Shown: positions 1-8,000 of the stretch, in pieces
How positions within the stretch are numbered: the first letter of the stretch is position 1
Layout of the letters: every line of letters starts with the position of its first letter
Assembly: GCA_026713105.1 (NCBI GenBank)
Contig: JAPOPC010000108.1
Coordinates: forward strand, 1-49,805
Direction of reading: 5' to 3'
Length of the DNA stretch: 49,805 nt
Origin: Acidimicrobiaceae bacterium
GTDB lineage: Bacteria > Actinomycetota > Acidimicrobiia > Acidimicrobiales > Poriferisodalaceae
Program-made: the position numbers and the translations under genes
The notes under the pieces: model-generated
Database searches by the model: none
Seen by the model: the letters and a program-made list of their open reading frames with translations, nothing else
Told to the model about the DNA's origin: nothing

Positions 1-31
1 ACGACAACGCACGCGTAAGGTCAACAGCCAC

Positions 32-84
32 AGGGATCCTCCCGAATCGGGGCAACAAGACACCTCCGATTCTGGGGGATCCCT
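32..84. repeat. Imperfect inverted repeat left of the CRISPR array
   Basis: The arms at 32-50 and 66-84 are complementary at 17 of 19 positions, with a 15-base loop. The outer parts are AGGGATCC and GGATCCCT. There is no T-tract on either side, so it is not a typical intrinsic terminator. It lies just beyond the old end of the array, where a leftward array transcript would finish. It could stop that transcript or be the end of a mobile element. No gene is visible in bases 1-121. Confidence 0.5.
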
Positions 85-121
85 CCCTATCGAGCCGGGA
101 CCCTCACCGAGCTACTCCACG

Positions 122-157
122 CGCAAACGCGAAGCGCCGGAATATTCCCCCTCCAAG
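122..157 (-). repeat. Decayed terminal CRISPR repeat
   Basis: The right-hand half (GGAATATTCCCCCTCCAAG, 139-157) is intact, whereas the left-hand half has diverged in many positions from the GCTCAACAAAG-type start. Degeneration of the leader-distal repeat is typical of CRISPR arrays. Here it marks the left end as the oldest. The palindrome is destroyed in this copy, so a transcript could not form the usual hairpin here. Confidence 0.85.
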
Positions 158-2240
158 ACCAGCATGGTCAGTTCGGCAGTGGCACTGTCGAGGAACGCTC
201 AACAAAGGGAGGGGGAATATTCCCCCTCCAAGGGCTTCGTCTAGATGCGCCTTCGACCGCATCGGACGCTCAACAAAGGGAGGGGGAATATTCCCCCTCC
301 AAGATCACCGACGACGGGCTAGGCAACTACGCGCCCGACCGCGCTCAACAAAGGGAGGGGGAATATTCCCCCTCCAAGCAGAAGACTGCAAGCGTTGCGC
401 TGCTGCCCCTGATCGAGCGCTCAACAAAGGGAGGGGGAATATTCCCCCTCCAAGCAAAGTCCTGGGAAGCCATGATCAGCCCGTGATGAACGCTCAACAA
501 AGGGAGGGGGAATATTCCCCCTCCAAGTCCCGACATTGCTGAGCGTGACGGCGGTTGGTTGTGCGCCGCTCAACAAAGGGAGGGGGAATATTCCCCCTCC
601 AAGCTCCGGCCGCCCGGTGACGGGGTCCTTGCCGAGCACCTCCGCTCAACAAAGGGAGGGGGAATATTCCCCCTCCAAGGCAGGTAGTTCTCGCGGCGCA
701 GCCGTTCGTTCTCTGCCTCGCTCAACAAAGGGAGGGGGAATATTCCCCCTCCAAGTGGACTACTGCTTCGATGACGGCGGCAGAGACGCTGCCGGCGCTC
801 AACAAAGGGAGGGGGAATATTCCCCCTCCAAGCGCTGGTGGCTGAGGTCGAAGCGGAACTGGCTACCCTCGCTCAACAAAGGGAGGGGGAATATTCCCCC
901 TCCAAGTCTCCGTGCTCGGTGATCTTGTGCAACCGGAACCGGCCGCTCAACAAAGGGAGGGGGAATATTCCCCCTCCAAGTGCCTGATGATCGGCCCTTC
1001 ACGCACACACAGCGCGTTCGCTCAACAAAGGGAGGGGGAATATTCCCCCTCCAAGGCTCGATCCGCAGCTTCGACATCAGCGGCATCGACCGCTCAACAA
1101 AGGGAGGGGGAATATTCCCCCTCCAAGCCCGTACCGCCACTTGCGCAGCACCCGCGTGGTCGGGAACGCTCAACAAAGGGAGGGGGAATATTCCCCCTCC
1201 AAGATCCGGTCCACGCCGACGACATCGAAACCGGCCCGGTGCGCTCAACAAAGGGAGGGGGAATATTCCCCCTCCAAGGCCGGCGTTGGGGTCGAAGATG
1301 CTCGACACGACGGGCGCTCAACAAAGGGAGGGGGAATATTCCCCCTCCAAGTCGTCGCTGAGGGTGCCGATGTCCTGGTCTGGCCGCGCTCAACAAAGGG
1401 AGGGGGAATATTCCCCCTCCAAGCTCGGTTCCAGGCTGAGACGCTGGTGGTGACGCGGCGCGCTCAACAAAGGGAGGGGGAATATTCCCCCTCCAAGGTG
1501 CAGCATCGCGGCACGCCATCGCGCCAGCGGACGCGCGCTCAACAAAGGGAGGGGGAATATTCCCCCTCCAAGCGCCGCCGCAGTGCAGTCGATGTACGGG
1601 GCGACCGTCGCTCAACAAAGGGAGGGGGAATATTCCCCCTCCAAGTCTCAGCCACGCGGTCACGCTTCGGCGCACTCATGACCGCTCAACAAAGGGAGGG
1701 GGAATATTCCCCCTCCAAGTCTACACCGGCAGCATGCGTGTGCTGCCGGTCGACTGCGCTCAACAAAGGGAGGGGGAATATTCCCCCTCCAAGTGGCAGG
1801 CGATGGCTCGGCCGCCGGCGGCGGCGGTGGGCGCTCAACAAAGGGAGGGGGAATATTCCCCCTCCAAGCCTCCACGTGGACGAGATGCGGGAAGCAGCGC
1901 GCTTGCACGCTCAACAAAGGGAGGGGGAATATTCCCCCTCCAAGGCCGTGGCCCGCCTGCCACGTCTCGATGTCGTCGTCGCCCGCTCAACAAAGGGAGG
2001 GGGAATATTCCCCCTCCAAGTCGGTTCCAGGCTGAGACGCTGGTGGTGACGCGGCGCGCTCAACAAAGGGAGGGGGAATATTCCCCCTCCAAGAGACGTC
2101 GGGCCAGACGAACATGAGGGCGTCGGCGGGCGCTCAACAAAGGGAGGGGGAATATTCCCCCTCCAAGGTTGTAGCGCTCAGCGTTCGCGTTCATGTCGGC
2201 AGCCGCTCAACAAAGGGAGGGGGAATATTCCCCCTCCAAG
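122..2240 (-). CRISPR. Type I-G CRISPR array, 29 repeats and 28 spacers
   Basis: There are 28 identical 36-bp repeats at 197-2240 and one decayed copy at 122-157. The 28 spacers are 35-41 bp. On the plus strand each repeat begins GCTCAACAAAG and ends AAG; bases 12-33 are a perfect 22-bp palindrome (GGAGGGGGAAT followed by its reverse complement). Every one of the 28 spacers has C next to the following repeat, so the repeat could equally be called 37 bp. The array is most likely transcribed leftwards (minus strand): the decayed repeat is at the left end, the cas genes are at the right end, and only the minus orientation leaves an 11-12-base tail after the hairpin (ending GTTGAGC) that could be a crRNA 5' handle. 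The spacers at 1424-1461 and 2021-2057 are the same sequence apart from one base of length. Confidence 0.98.
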
Positions 2241-2370
2241 CCTCCCAGCCACAGAGTGTGGCCAAGAGATCGGTCCGCGGCCAAGGATGACCACGTAGCG
2301 CGCGAATTACGCTTCATGGAGTTCACATGAGCATTCAATTTTCAAGGAGCACCGTGGGTTCGCACGGGAG
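2241..2370 (-). promoter_or_regulatory. CRISPR leader between cas2 and the first repeat
   Basis: This is the 130-bp noncoding stretch between the cas2 stop codon and the leader-proximal repeat. It is richer in A and T than the flanking DNA around 2310-2345; on the minus strand this part includes TTGAAAATTGAATGC. By position it should hold the array promoter and the site where Cas1-Cas2 inserts new spacers. I cannot place a confident -35/-10 pair. Confidence 0.7.
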
Positions 2371-2661
2371 TCACAGGATCCAAGGATTGCCTGTCTGGTA
2401 GTCGAGTTCAACCCCAAGAGTTGTCTTGGCATCGTTGATCGAGCCTCGAAATCGGTACAGGGTGATCGTGTCCCGATTCCAATCGATGGTGTCTTCAAGA
2501 TCGGCGCGAAGTTTCGCCAATGACGCCGGTGTCAGGCGGCACTCGAATACCGAGTACTGGACGCGCATGCCGTATTCGGAGCAGAGATCTGCCACCTTCT
2601 TGAGGCGTTTTGCATCCGATTTCTTGTCAGTTGCGATGTCGTAGGTCACGAGAACATCCAT
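2371..2661 (-). CDS. cas2: CRISPR-associated Cas2
   Basis: This 96-residue protein matches the size and start of Cas2, the small dimer that bridges two Cas1 dimers in the spacer-integration complex. The N-terminus MDVLVTYDIAT is the first ferredoxin-fold strand and carries the conserved acidic residue at Asp8. YSVFECRLTP is the typical second conserved block. The ATG at 2661 lies two bases after the cas1 stop, the only gap in the operon, so it is translated from the same message. It is the last gene before the leader and array, the usual place for cas2. The identification is firm; metal-dependent nuclease activity of Cas2 is not needed for integration in the systems studied. Confidence 0.97.
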   Translation of the reverse strand: MDVLVTYDIATDKKSDAKRLKKVADLCSEYGMRVQYSVFECRLTPASLAKLRADLEDTIDWNRDTITLYRFRGSINDAKTTLGVELDYQTGNPWIL

Positions 2662-2663
2662 CG

Positions 2664-3677
2664 CTACGAGAGCACGAAGGGCGGGTACACGGGTAGATCG
2701 CCTCGGAGATGCCTCGCAAGGAGGGTCGCTTGAACTGTCGGCAACGTCCAGCGTTCGATTGGCCGCTCGAGAGCTGCGTGGCGGAAGACCTGCTCGCGGT
2801 GTTCCTCCCAGCGTTCGAGCAGCCGGGCTCGACCGTTGTCATTGAAGTAGACGGCACCCCCAGGCACGCGTTCGAAATCGCTGGGACCGAGCTGGCGTCG
2901 ACGGACCAGCGTGACGACGAATCGGTCGCAGACTGGCCGGAGCTCTTCTGCGAGGTCGAGTGCCAGCGATGGCCGTCCAGAGCGGGCTCGATGAAGAAAG
3001 CCGACTTGGTAGTCGAGTCCGACGGCGTCAAGTCCACCGATGAGCTCCGTGGTGGCCAGCCCATAGCAGAAGCTCATGGCGGCGTTCACCGGGTCGCGGG
3101 GCGGGCGACGGTTGCGCGCGGCGAAGCTCAACGGGCTCTGTGACAGCGCTTGACCAATGCACGTGAAGTACAACCGCGCCGCGTCGCCCTCGATTCCGCG
3201 GAGGTGATCCCCGTCCCTGGCGGCCCCGATTCGGCCGAGTCGTTCGCGAATCTGATCCGATCTATTCCGGAGCGTCTTCGCGAGCACTCCTTCTGCGTCG
3301 CGAGACCAGCGCTCGACTACCGAGCACGAGTTACGGATCTTCGCAGCGACGAAGCGGCGGGCTAGTTCAAGGGATCGCTGCTCGTCAGCGGCGGCAGCGT
3401 GCTGCGCGGCTCGAAGGTGGACGTTTCCTCCCATCGGGCCGCCGCAAGCGAATCGCAGCGCGCCGTTTCGCTTGAGCGATGCGACGCGGACTCCTCGCGC
3501 CGCGCAGCGTGCGAGCGCATCGGAGGTGACCTGCGCACGACCCAGCAACAGGACGCTGTCGACACCCTCCAGGGGAATGCGAGTCGTGCCGGACTCACGT
3601 GTGACGGTCAGCGACCCCTTGCGTACTCCCACCTTGGCGCGGTGGTCGGTGACGTAAACCGTGCTGAGAATCTTCAC
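2664..3677 (-). CDS. cas1: CRISPR-associated Cas1 integrase
   Basis: Cas1 (337 residues) is the metal-dependent integrase that joins prespacers to the leader end of the array. The N-terminal beta domain begins MKILSTVYVTDHRAKVGV. The catalytic residues are visible in the helical domain: Glu163 in GIEGDAARLYF, His229 in GFLHRARSGRPSLALD, and Asp241 with Glu244/245 in the following LDLAEELRP. The start is GTG at 3677; this GTG overlaps the cas4 TGA stop as GTGA, so translation should be coupled. In many type I-G loci cas4 and cas1 are one fused gene; here they are two reading frames with a 4-base overlap. Length is normal for unfused Cas1. Confidence 0.97.
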   Translation of the reverse strand: MKILSTVYVTDHRAKVGVRKGSLTVTRESGTTRIPLEGVDSVLLLGRAQVTSDALARCAARGVRVASLKRNGALRFACGGPMGGNVHLRAAQHAAAADEQRSLELARRFVAAKIRNSCSVVERWSRDAEGVLAKTLRNRSDQIRERLGRIGAARDGDHLRGIEGDAARLYFTCIGQALSQSPLSFAARNRRPPRDPVNAAMSFCYGLATTELIGGLDAVGLDYQVGFLHRARSGRPSLALDLAEELRPVCDRFVVTLVRRRQLGPSDFERVPGGAVYFNDNGRARLLERWEEHREQVFRHAALERPIERWTLPTVQATLLARHLRGDLPVYPPFVLS

Positions 3678-4282
3678 AGCAGCAGTGCCTCAGATGTCAA
3701 CGCTGCAATCCGCGCCGCTGTGGCCGTCGCGGACGGGAGGCAGTGGGGCTCAAGCTGGCATTCCTCGCAACGAGCGTCGTTGGGTGCCGCAGGCAGTTCA
3801 CCGGAGAGCATCTGCACACGGACCGATTCCACGGTCTCGACCACATCCGTTCGGATCTGGTGGTCGAGAAGAACCTTCGTCCGCCTGCGGGGCCCGCCGT
3901 ACCAGACGTAGGCGACGGGTATCTCGACGTGCATCATCTCTTCGAGGCACATCGCTTGAGCGCACACCTGCAGGTCGGCGGCCTTGCCGTGACGCACACC
4001 GGATTTGTGCTCGACCGGGTACACCGCACCCTCGTTGAACTCGACGGTGTCCGCCCGGCCCGACAGCCCCAGCGTCTCGCTCCACAGCGGGATCGATCTC
4101 AAGGTCAGCACGCCCCGCTCGCGGCGATGCTGCCCGCTGTCCACCCGACGATGAGCATGCGAGCCGCGCACGGTGTGGGCGTTATCCATCCACACGCCGT
4201 CGCCGTGGATGAGCGCGCACTGCCGCTCGCAGTACACAAAGTGCTCCAAGGCCGAGATCAACACAATGGGGTCGAGACTCAT
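3674..4282 (-). CDS. cas4: CRISPR-associated Cas4 exonuclease
   Basis: Cas4 is an iron-sulfur, RecB-like nuclease that trims prespacers and sets PAM choice and spacer orientation. With the ATG at 4282 (MSLDPIVLIS) it is 202 residues, the usual size. The four cluster cysteines are Cys18 (FVYCERQC) and Cys172, Cys175 and Cys181 near the C-terminus. The nuclease motif is Asp78 (GRADTVEF), Glu91-x-Lys93 (VEHKSG) and the QVCAQA helix. A longer reading frame runs up to 4525, but the ATG at 4282 forms an ATGA overlap with the csb3 stop and begins exactly at the family's N-terminus. It ends in a GTGA overlap with cas1, consistent with Cas4 working with Cas1-Cas2. Confidence 0.95.
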   Translation of the reverse strand: MSLDPIVLISALEHFVYCERQCALIHGDGVWMDNAHTVRGSHAHRRVDSGQHRRERGVLTLRSIPLWSETLGLSGRADTVEFNEGAVYPVEHKSGVRHGKAADLQVCAQAMCLEEMMHVEIPVAYVWYGGPRRRTKVLLDHQIRTDVVETVESVRVQMLSGELPAAPNDARCEECQLEPHCLPSATATAARIAALTSEALLL

Positions 4283-5196
4283 AGCGGCTGAGAACCGATC
4301 CCGCGTGTTGCGTCTGCGCTCCCCCTGCCCTCGAATTCGGTACTGCACCAGGCGCTGTGAATTCCGAACTGTCGCCATCGCCGCCGCTGCTGGGGATCCC
4401 AGATGTCCAGCAGGGCATCTACGCCGGACATCCGTAGTGGTTGGCTCCACGCAGGCCAGATCATCCGGCGCCGTCCGCTGTCCGCGTCGAGGCACCACGC
4501 GCGCTGACGCACATGAGAATGCCAAGACCCGATGGAGTGGCGCGGTGCCACCCCGCTTCCCCGCACGGGAAACAACCTGAGACCAAAGAATGCGAGAGTC
4601 TCGACTACGGGGTCGACACGCTTCGTGGAACTGTCAGCGAGGGAGGTGACGCGTGTGAGATCGAATCCGAGTCCGTTGTCGTCGACCCGCTGTGACCTCC
4701 CCGCGAAGCTTGCAGCCATCCACGTCGCCGGATCATCAACCCGTTCAGCGACCCGTCCAAAGCGATGGTGCAGCCACTTGACGGAGCCCGGTCCCGCCGG
4801 GTCCAATCTGGAATGTTCCACTTCTGGGGGCCGCCTCGGGTTGCCTCCGCTCAGGTAGAGATCGGTCACGGTCGAAGAGAGTGTCCAGATGTCGGGGTGC
4901 GACCGTCCGTGCCGTGCTCGATCTTGAAAGACAGCTAGCGGCACGGTCCGCGCCATCGGCTTCAGCCCAAGCCACCTCTCCGCAATGGGCATATCGGCGA
5001 TTCGTTCCTGAGTAGGCCATGCGTCGGCCAGTAAATCGACCGGACTGAACCCATCTGGAGCGTGGAGAATCGCATGAGGGCTGGCACCGTCAGTCCATGA
5101 CAGACGCATGTCGGGCACCAACACAGTGGTGCCAATGGCGGCAAGCCACGCGTTGAGCCACTCGGCCGGAAGACCGGGGCACTCATGTGAAGACAT
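4279..5196 (-). CDS. csb3: Csb3-like subunit of type I-G Cascade
   Basis: This 305-residue protein sits in the position of the variable subunit between cas3 and cas4. Its start (LPAEWLNAWLAAIGTTVL) and internal VETLAFFGLRLFPV block suit the Csb3 family of actinobacterial I-U/I-G loci. It is far shorter than Csx17, the roughly 700-residue large subunit of other type I-G loci, and no csx17 is present. By position it may take the Cas8 role in PAM recognition and Cascade assembly; this is inferred. The ATG at 5196 overlaps the cas3 TGA by one base (TGATG), and the stop overlaps cas4 by four. The 350-codon reading frame that extends upstream into cas3 is not needed. The family call is moderately sure because Csb3 proteins are poorly conserved. 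Confidence 0.72.
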   Translation of the reverse strand: MSSHECPGLPAEWLNAWLAAIGTTVLVPDMRLSWTDGASPHAILHAPDGFSPVDLLADAWPTQERIADMPIAERWLGLKPMARTVPLAVFQDRARHGRSHPDIWTLSSTVTDLYLSGGNPRRPPEVEHSRLDPAGPGSVKWLHHRFGRVAERVDDPATWMAASFAGRSQRVDDNGLGFDLTRVTSLADSSTKRVDPVVETLAFFGLRLFPVRGSGVAPRHSIGSWHSHVRQRAWCLDADSGRRRMIWPAWSQPLRMSGVDALLDIWDPQQRRRWRQFGIHSAWCSTEFEGRGSADATRGIGSQPL

Positions 5197-8000
5197 CAGT
5201 GGACCTGCCGCGATATAGAAGCACCGGCCGACACCGTGTGGTCGGCTTGTCGGACAACCGCTTCCAAGAGCGCTAGGCCCCACGGTCCGAAGCGTTCGTT
5301 GAGATGGGCAAACCGCTCCGCCTGCTCCCAATCAACGACTGCCAAGTCTGCACACGCCGATACTTCATTTCCATCAAACGACCAGCAGACAGACGACGGT
5401 GTACCGTCATCGACCGGTTCCACGAGCGGCCGGCCTCTGCCATGATGACTGACGACCAGGTGCGTCAACAGTTCCGCGTATTCTCCCGTGATATCGCCGC
5501 CGTCGCCGGTAGCCAACCAAGCTGTCACGAGCCGCGCGGACAGTTCCTCGTGCCGGCCGCCACGGGGCCACCCCGCCGCAGTCTGCGCCGCCGCCCACCG
5601 ATCGCGGCTCATCGACGACTTTGCGACGAGAGGCTGGGTAACCGGGCCGTCCCGAAGCCACCTCTGAAAACGATCGTCTGCCTTGCCGACATCGTGGCAA
5701 AGCCCCGACACACGCAGGACTTCCGTTACATCATCGGTGAGGCCGATACGGCGGGCAATGGAATATGCCTGCGTCCCGACCGCGTCGCCGTGCGCGTCCA
5801 GCTCAATTGCCGTGTCAGCGAGAGACCTCTCATCGAATTCGTCATAGAGAACTTGGCTGGCGTCTTCAGTCCGGCGGCGCAGCCGAGGCACCTCGTTCGC
5901 AACTTCAGAGACCGTCGGACCCAAGTCGCTCAGGAATTCAGCCCAAGAATTCGAGTCCCAGGCTGGGGGCGCGGTGTCGCGCAATTTCTCGATCAGGCTG
6001 TCAAGCGCAGCAGCGCTCGCCTCGTCGTCGGGTTCGTCGACATCGTTTTGCAGAATGGTGTTAACAAGCCTGCCGACCTCCACGTGCGCGAGCCGCCGGA
6101 TGGCGACCGCATCGAGCGGCAGGCCTGCACGCTCCAGAGCGACATCGTGAGCGTGCTCCCGGCTTGTGGCATCCCAACCGAATTGGTCGAGCAAGCCGGC
6201 ATCTGTGGGAAGCACCACTGAATCGCCTGGACGCAGGTCTTCTTTGGCTGCTGTCTCAACCGAAACCTGGTCCGCGGCGAGGCGTATCAGCTGCCAATCG
6301 TCAATTGCATCGCGTAACTCCCAGATGGGGACATCTATGGCTTCGACATCTCGTGGCCGCGGCCACAGCCGCTCCCCCGGTGCCGGTACATGGCACCGCC
6401 ATATGACTGACACCGATCGTGCTGCGTCTTGGATACCCGAAAAGTAGGGCTCCACCGGAGCCTCGCCGGGCGGGGGTGTGGTTGTCTTGACCCACTCCCA
6501 CAGCAGGGCCGGGAGAACCTCCGGTGCCCGACCGGGATCGTCCTCGGGCTCGCCGAGCACCTGTGAGATCACGCCCGGGGACATGTCGATTTCGTTATTG
6601 GACAGCTCCCCGAGACCTTGGGCTTGTTCCAGCCTGTGCAAGACGTAGGCGGGCTCGTCACCATAGACAGGCCAGCCTGCATCGGACTTGCGCGCACGAG
6701 CCGACTCCAGATGGACGTACACGGCCCGGGCCTCATCGAATCGGCCAAGACGGTTCAAGCGCCCAAGTCTCTGGGTAAGCGCCCGCACCCCGCACTGCTC
6801 AGTAACCATGTAGTCGAAGTCGACGTCCGCGCCTACCTCAAGCGTCTGAGTTGCCACCACCACCAGGCCGTTATCCCGGGCGAAGCCCGGCCGTCCCGAA
6901 GGCGCTCCGTGAGTGATGTCCAGAATCTGGCTTCGTACTGACTGGGCATCCGCCTCACGTGCGCGGCCGGTCAGCAGGAGCACCCGGTCACCCACCGTCT
7001 CGCGACGTTCGACGAGTTCCCGGTGCACCGCGCGCGCTGTTGCGGGCGTGTTGGCGAACACGAGGCACGACACTCCTCGCCCAGCGCCGGACATCAACGC
7101 GTCCGCCTCGTCGGCGAGATGGCGCTCGGGCTTGCCCGAATTCGGCACTCGCAGGGTCAGTGGCTTGGCGGCGCCGAGCCGTCGCCTCACCTCAGGATGC
7201 GCTCGGTCAGCCTCGTCGAGGTCGAACCGCCCGTCTACAGCATCACCCGTGGCCGTCAACGAGACGACCTGGGGACGCGAGCGCCCGGACTCCCAGAGTT
7301 CTTCGACGCGTGACGTGCAGTCCTTCAACGACGGCACTAGGGCCATCAGGTGCGACGCGAGGTGAGCCTCGTCAACGAGCACCAAGCTGTCGGTCCCCGC
7401 CAAAGCCGCGTCGATCGGGCGCATCGAACGCGACGAGCCATACCCACGGAACAGAAGTCGCGAGCCGTACATCGGGATGGTCGACAGCACTACCGCTGGC
7501 TGCGATGGGTCCTGCGGGCGGCCCGACGACATGCCTCCGCGCAACTGGACGACCGCCAATGGCGGTGCCCCAGGAAGAGCTGACACCGCGCACAAGCGGT
7601 CTCCCACGCACTGCAGCACTTGTTGCGCTGCGTGATCGCGGGCCTGCGAGTCCGGGTCGCTGAGCAAGCGAGACAGCTGTCTTGCGTGATCGGCCGTCGA
7701 ATCGACCAATAGCCGACGGTTAACGCACCACCAGATGCGTGTCGGCGCGGCTCGCTGGTTGGGCTCCAGGTGCGCCTGCGAGGCCAACCACCAGATCGCA
7801 ATATCCAGGCAAGCCGTCTTGCCGAGCCCTGTGGGCACGCCGATTTCGCGCGGCCATGCCCCTTCGTCGTGAACCTGCTGCGCGAGCCGCGCCTGCCAAG
7901 GAAACGGCTCGCGCCCATGCACCGCGCGGTAGAAATCCTTGAACTGCGGACTAGGCGGCAGCGGGACTCCGCTAGCGACGCTTAGCGAGGAGCTAGTCAC
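5196..8000 (-). CDS. cas3: CRISPR-associated Cas3 helicase with C-terminal HD nuclease
   Basis: Cas3 is recruited by target-bound Cascade and degrades the DNA while translocating. The 934-residue product has a Walker A motif at about residues 54-62 (GVPTGLGKT), a DEAH-box motif (LVDEAHL), helicase motif III (SLTATGD), and a C-terminal helicase half with QTLEVGADVDFD and QRLGRLNRLGR. The HD nuclease motif (LCHDVGKADDRF) is at about residue 768 with a downstream SHHGRGRP. The helicase-then-HD order is the reverse of classical Cas3 and is known for type I-U/I-G. The chosen start is GTG at 8000, which overlaps the csb2 TGA as GTGA; an upstream frame extension lies inside csb2. The stop overlaps the csb3 start. 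Confidence 0.96.
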   Translation of the reverse strand: MTSSSLSVASGVPLPPSPQFKDFYRAVHGREPFPWQARLAQQVHDEGAWPREIGVPTGLGKTACLDIAIWWLASQAHLEPNQRAAPTRIWWCVNRRLLVDSTADHARQLSRLLSDPDSQARDHAAQQVLQCVGDRLCAVSALPGAPPLAVVQLRGGMSSGRPQDPSQPAVVLSTIPMYGSRLLFRGYGSSRSMRPIDAALAGTDSLVLVDEAHLASHLMALVPSLKDCTSRVEELWESGRSRPQVVSLTATGDAVDGRFDLDEADRAHPEVRRRLGAAKPLTLRVPNSGKPERHLADEADALMSGAGRGVSCLVFANTPATARAVHRELVERRETVGDRVLLLTGRAREADAQSVRSQILDITHGAPSGRPGFARDNGLVVVATQTLEVGADVDFDYMVTEQCGVRALTQRLGRLNRLGRFDEARAVYVHLESARARKSDAGWPVYGDEPAYVLHRLEQAQGLGELSNNEIDMSPGVISQVLGEPEDDPGRAPEVLPALLWEWVKTTTPPPGEAPVEPYFSGIQDAARSVSVIWRCHVPAPGERLWPRPRDVEAIDVPIWELRDAIDDWQLIRLAADQVSVETAAKEDLRPGDSVVLPTDAGLLDQFGWDATSREHAHDVALERAGLPLDAVAIRRLAHVEVGRLVNTILQNDVDEPDDEASAAALDSLIEKLRDTAPPAWDSNSWAEFLSDLGPTVSEVANEVPRLRRRTEDASQVLYDEFDERSLADTAIELDAHGDAVGTQAYSIARRIGLTDDVTEVLRVSGLCHDVGKADDRFQRWLRDGPVTQPLVAKSSMSRDRWAAAQTAAGWPRGGRHEELSARLVTAWLATGDGGDITGEYAELLTHLVVSHHGRGRPLVEPVDDGTPSSVCWSFDGNEVSACADLAVVDWEQAERFAHLNERFGPWGLALLEAVVRQADHTVSAGASISRQVH

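Noticed and set aside
345..2117. Many open reading frames of 60-300 codons through the CRISPR array on both strands
   Set aside because: They all consist of translated repeat units (GGGIFPL, REGEYSPS and GNIPPP recur every 70-75 bases) joined by spacers; they exist because the repeat has no stop codon in several frames.
197..2240. Array transcribed on the plus strand
   Set aside because: The decayed repeat would then be at the leader end, the leader would lie away from cas2, and only three bases (AAG) would follow the hairpin to serve as crRNA 5' handle.
4279..5331. Longer csb3 with 350 codons
   Set aside because: The extension lies inside cas3; the ATG at 5196 forms a one-base overlap with the cas3 stop and begins at the family-like N-terminus.
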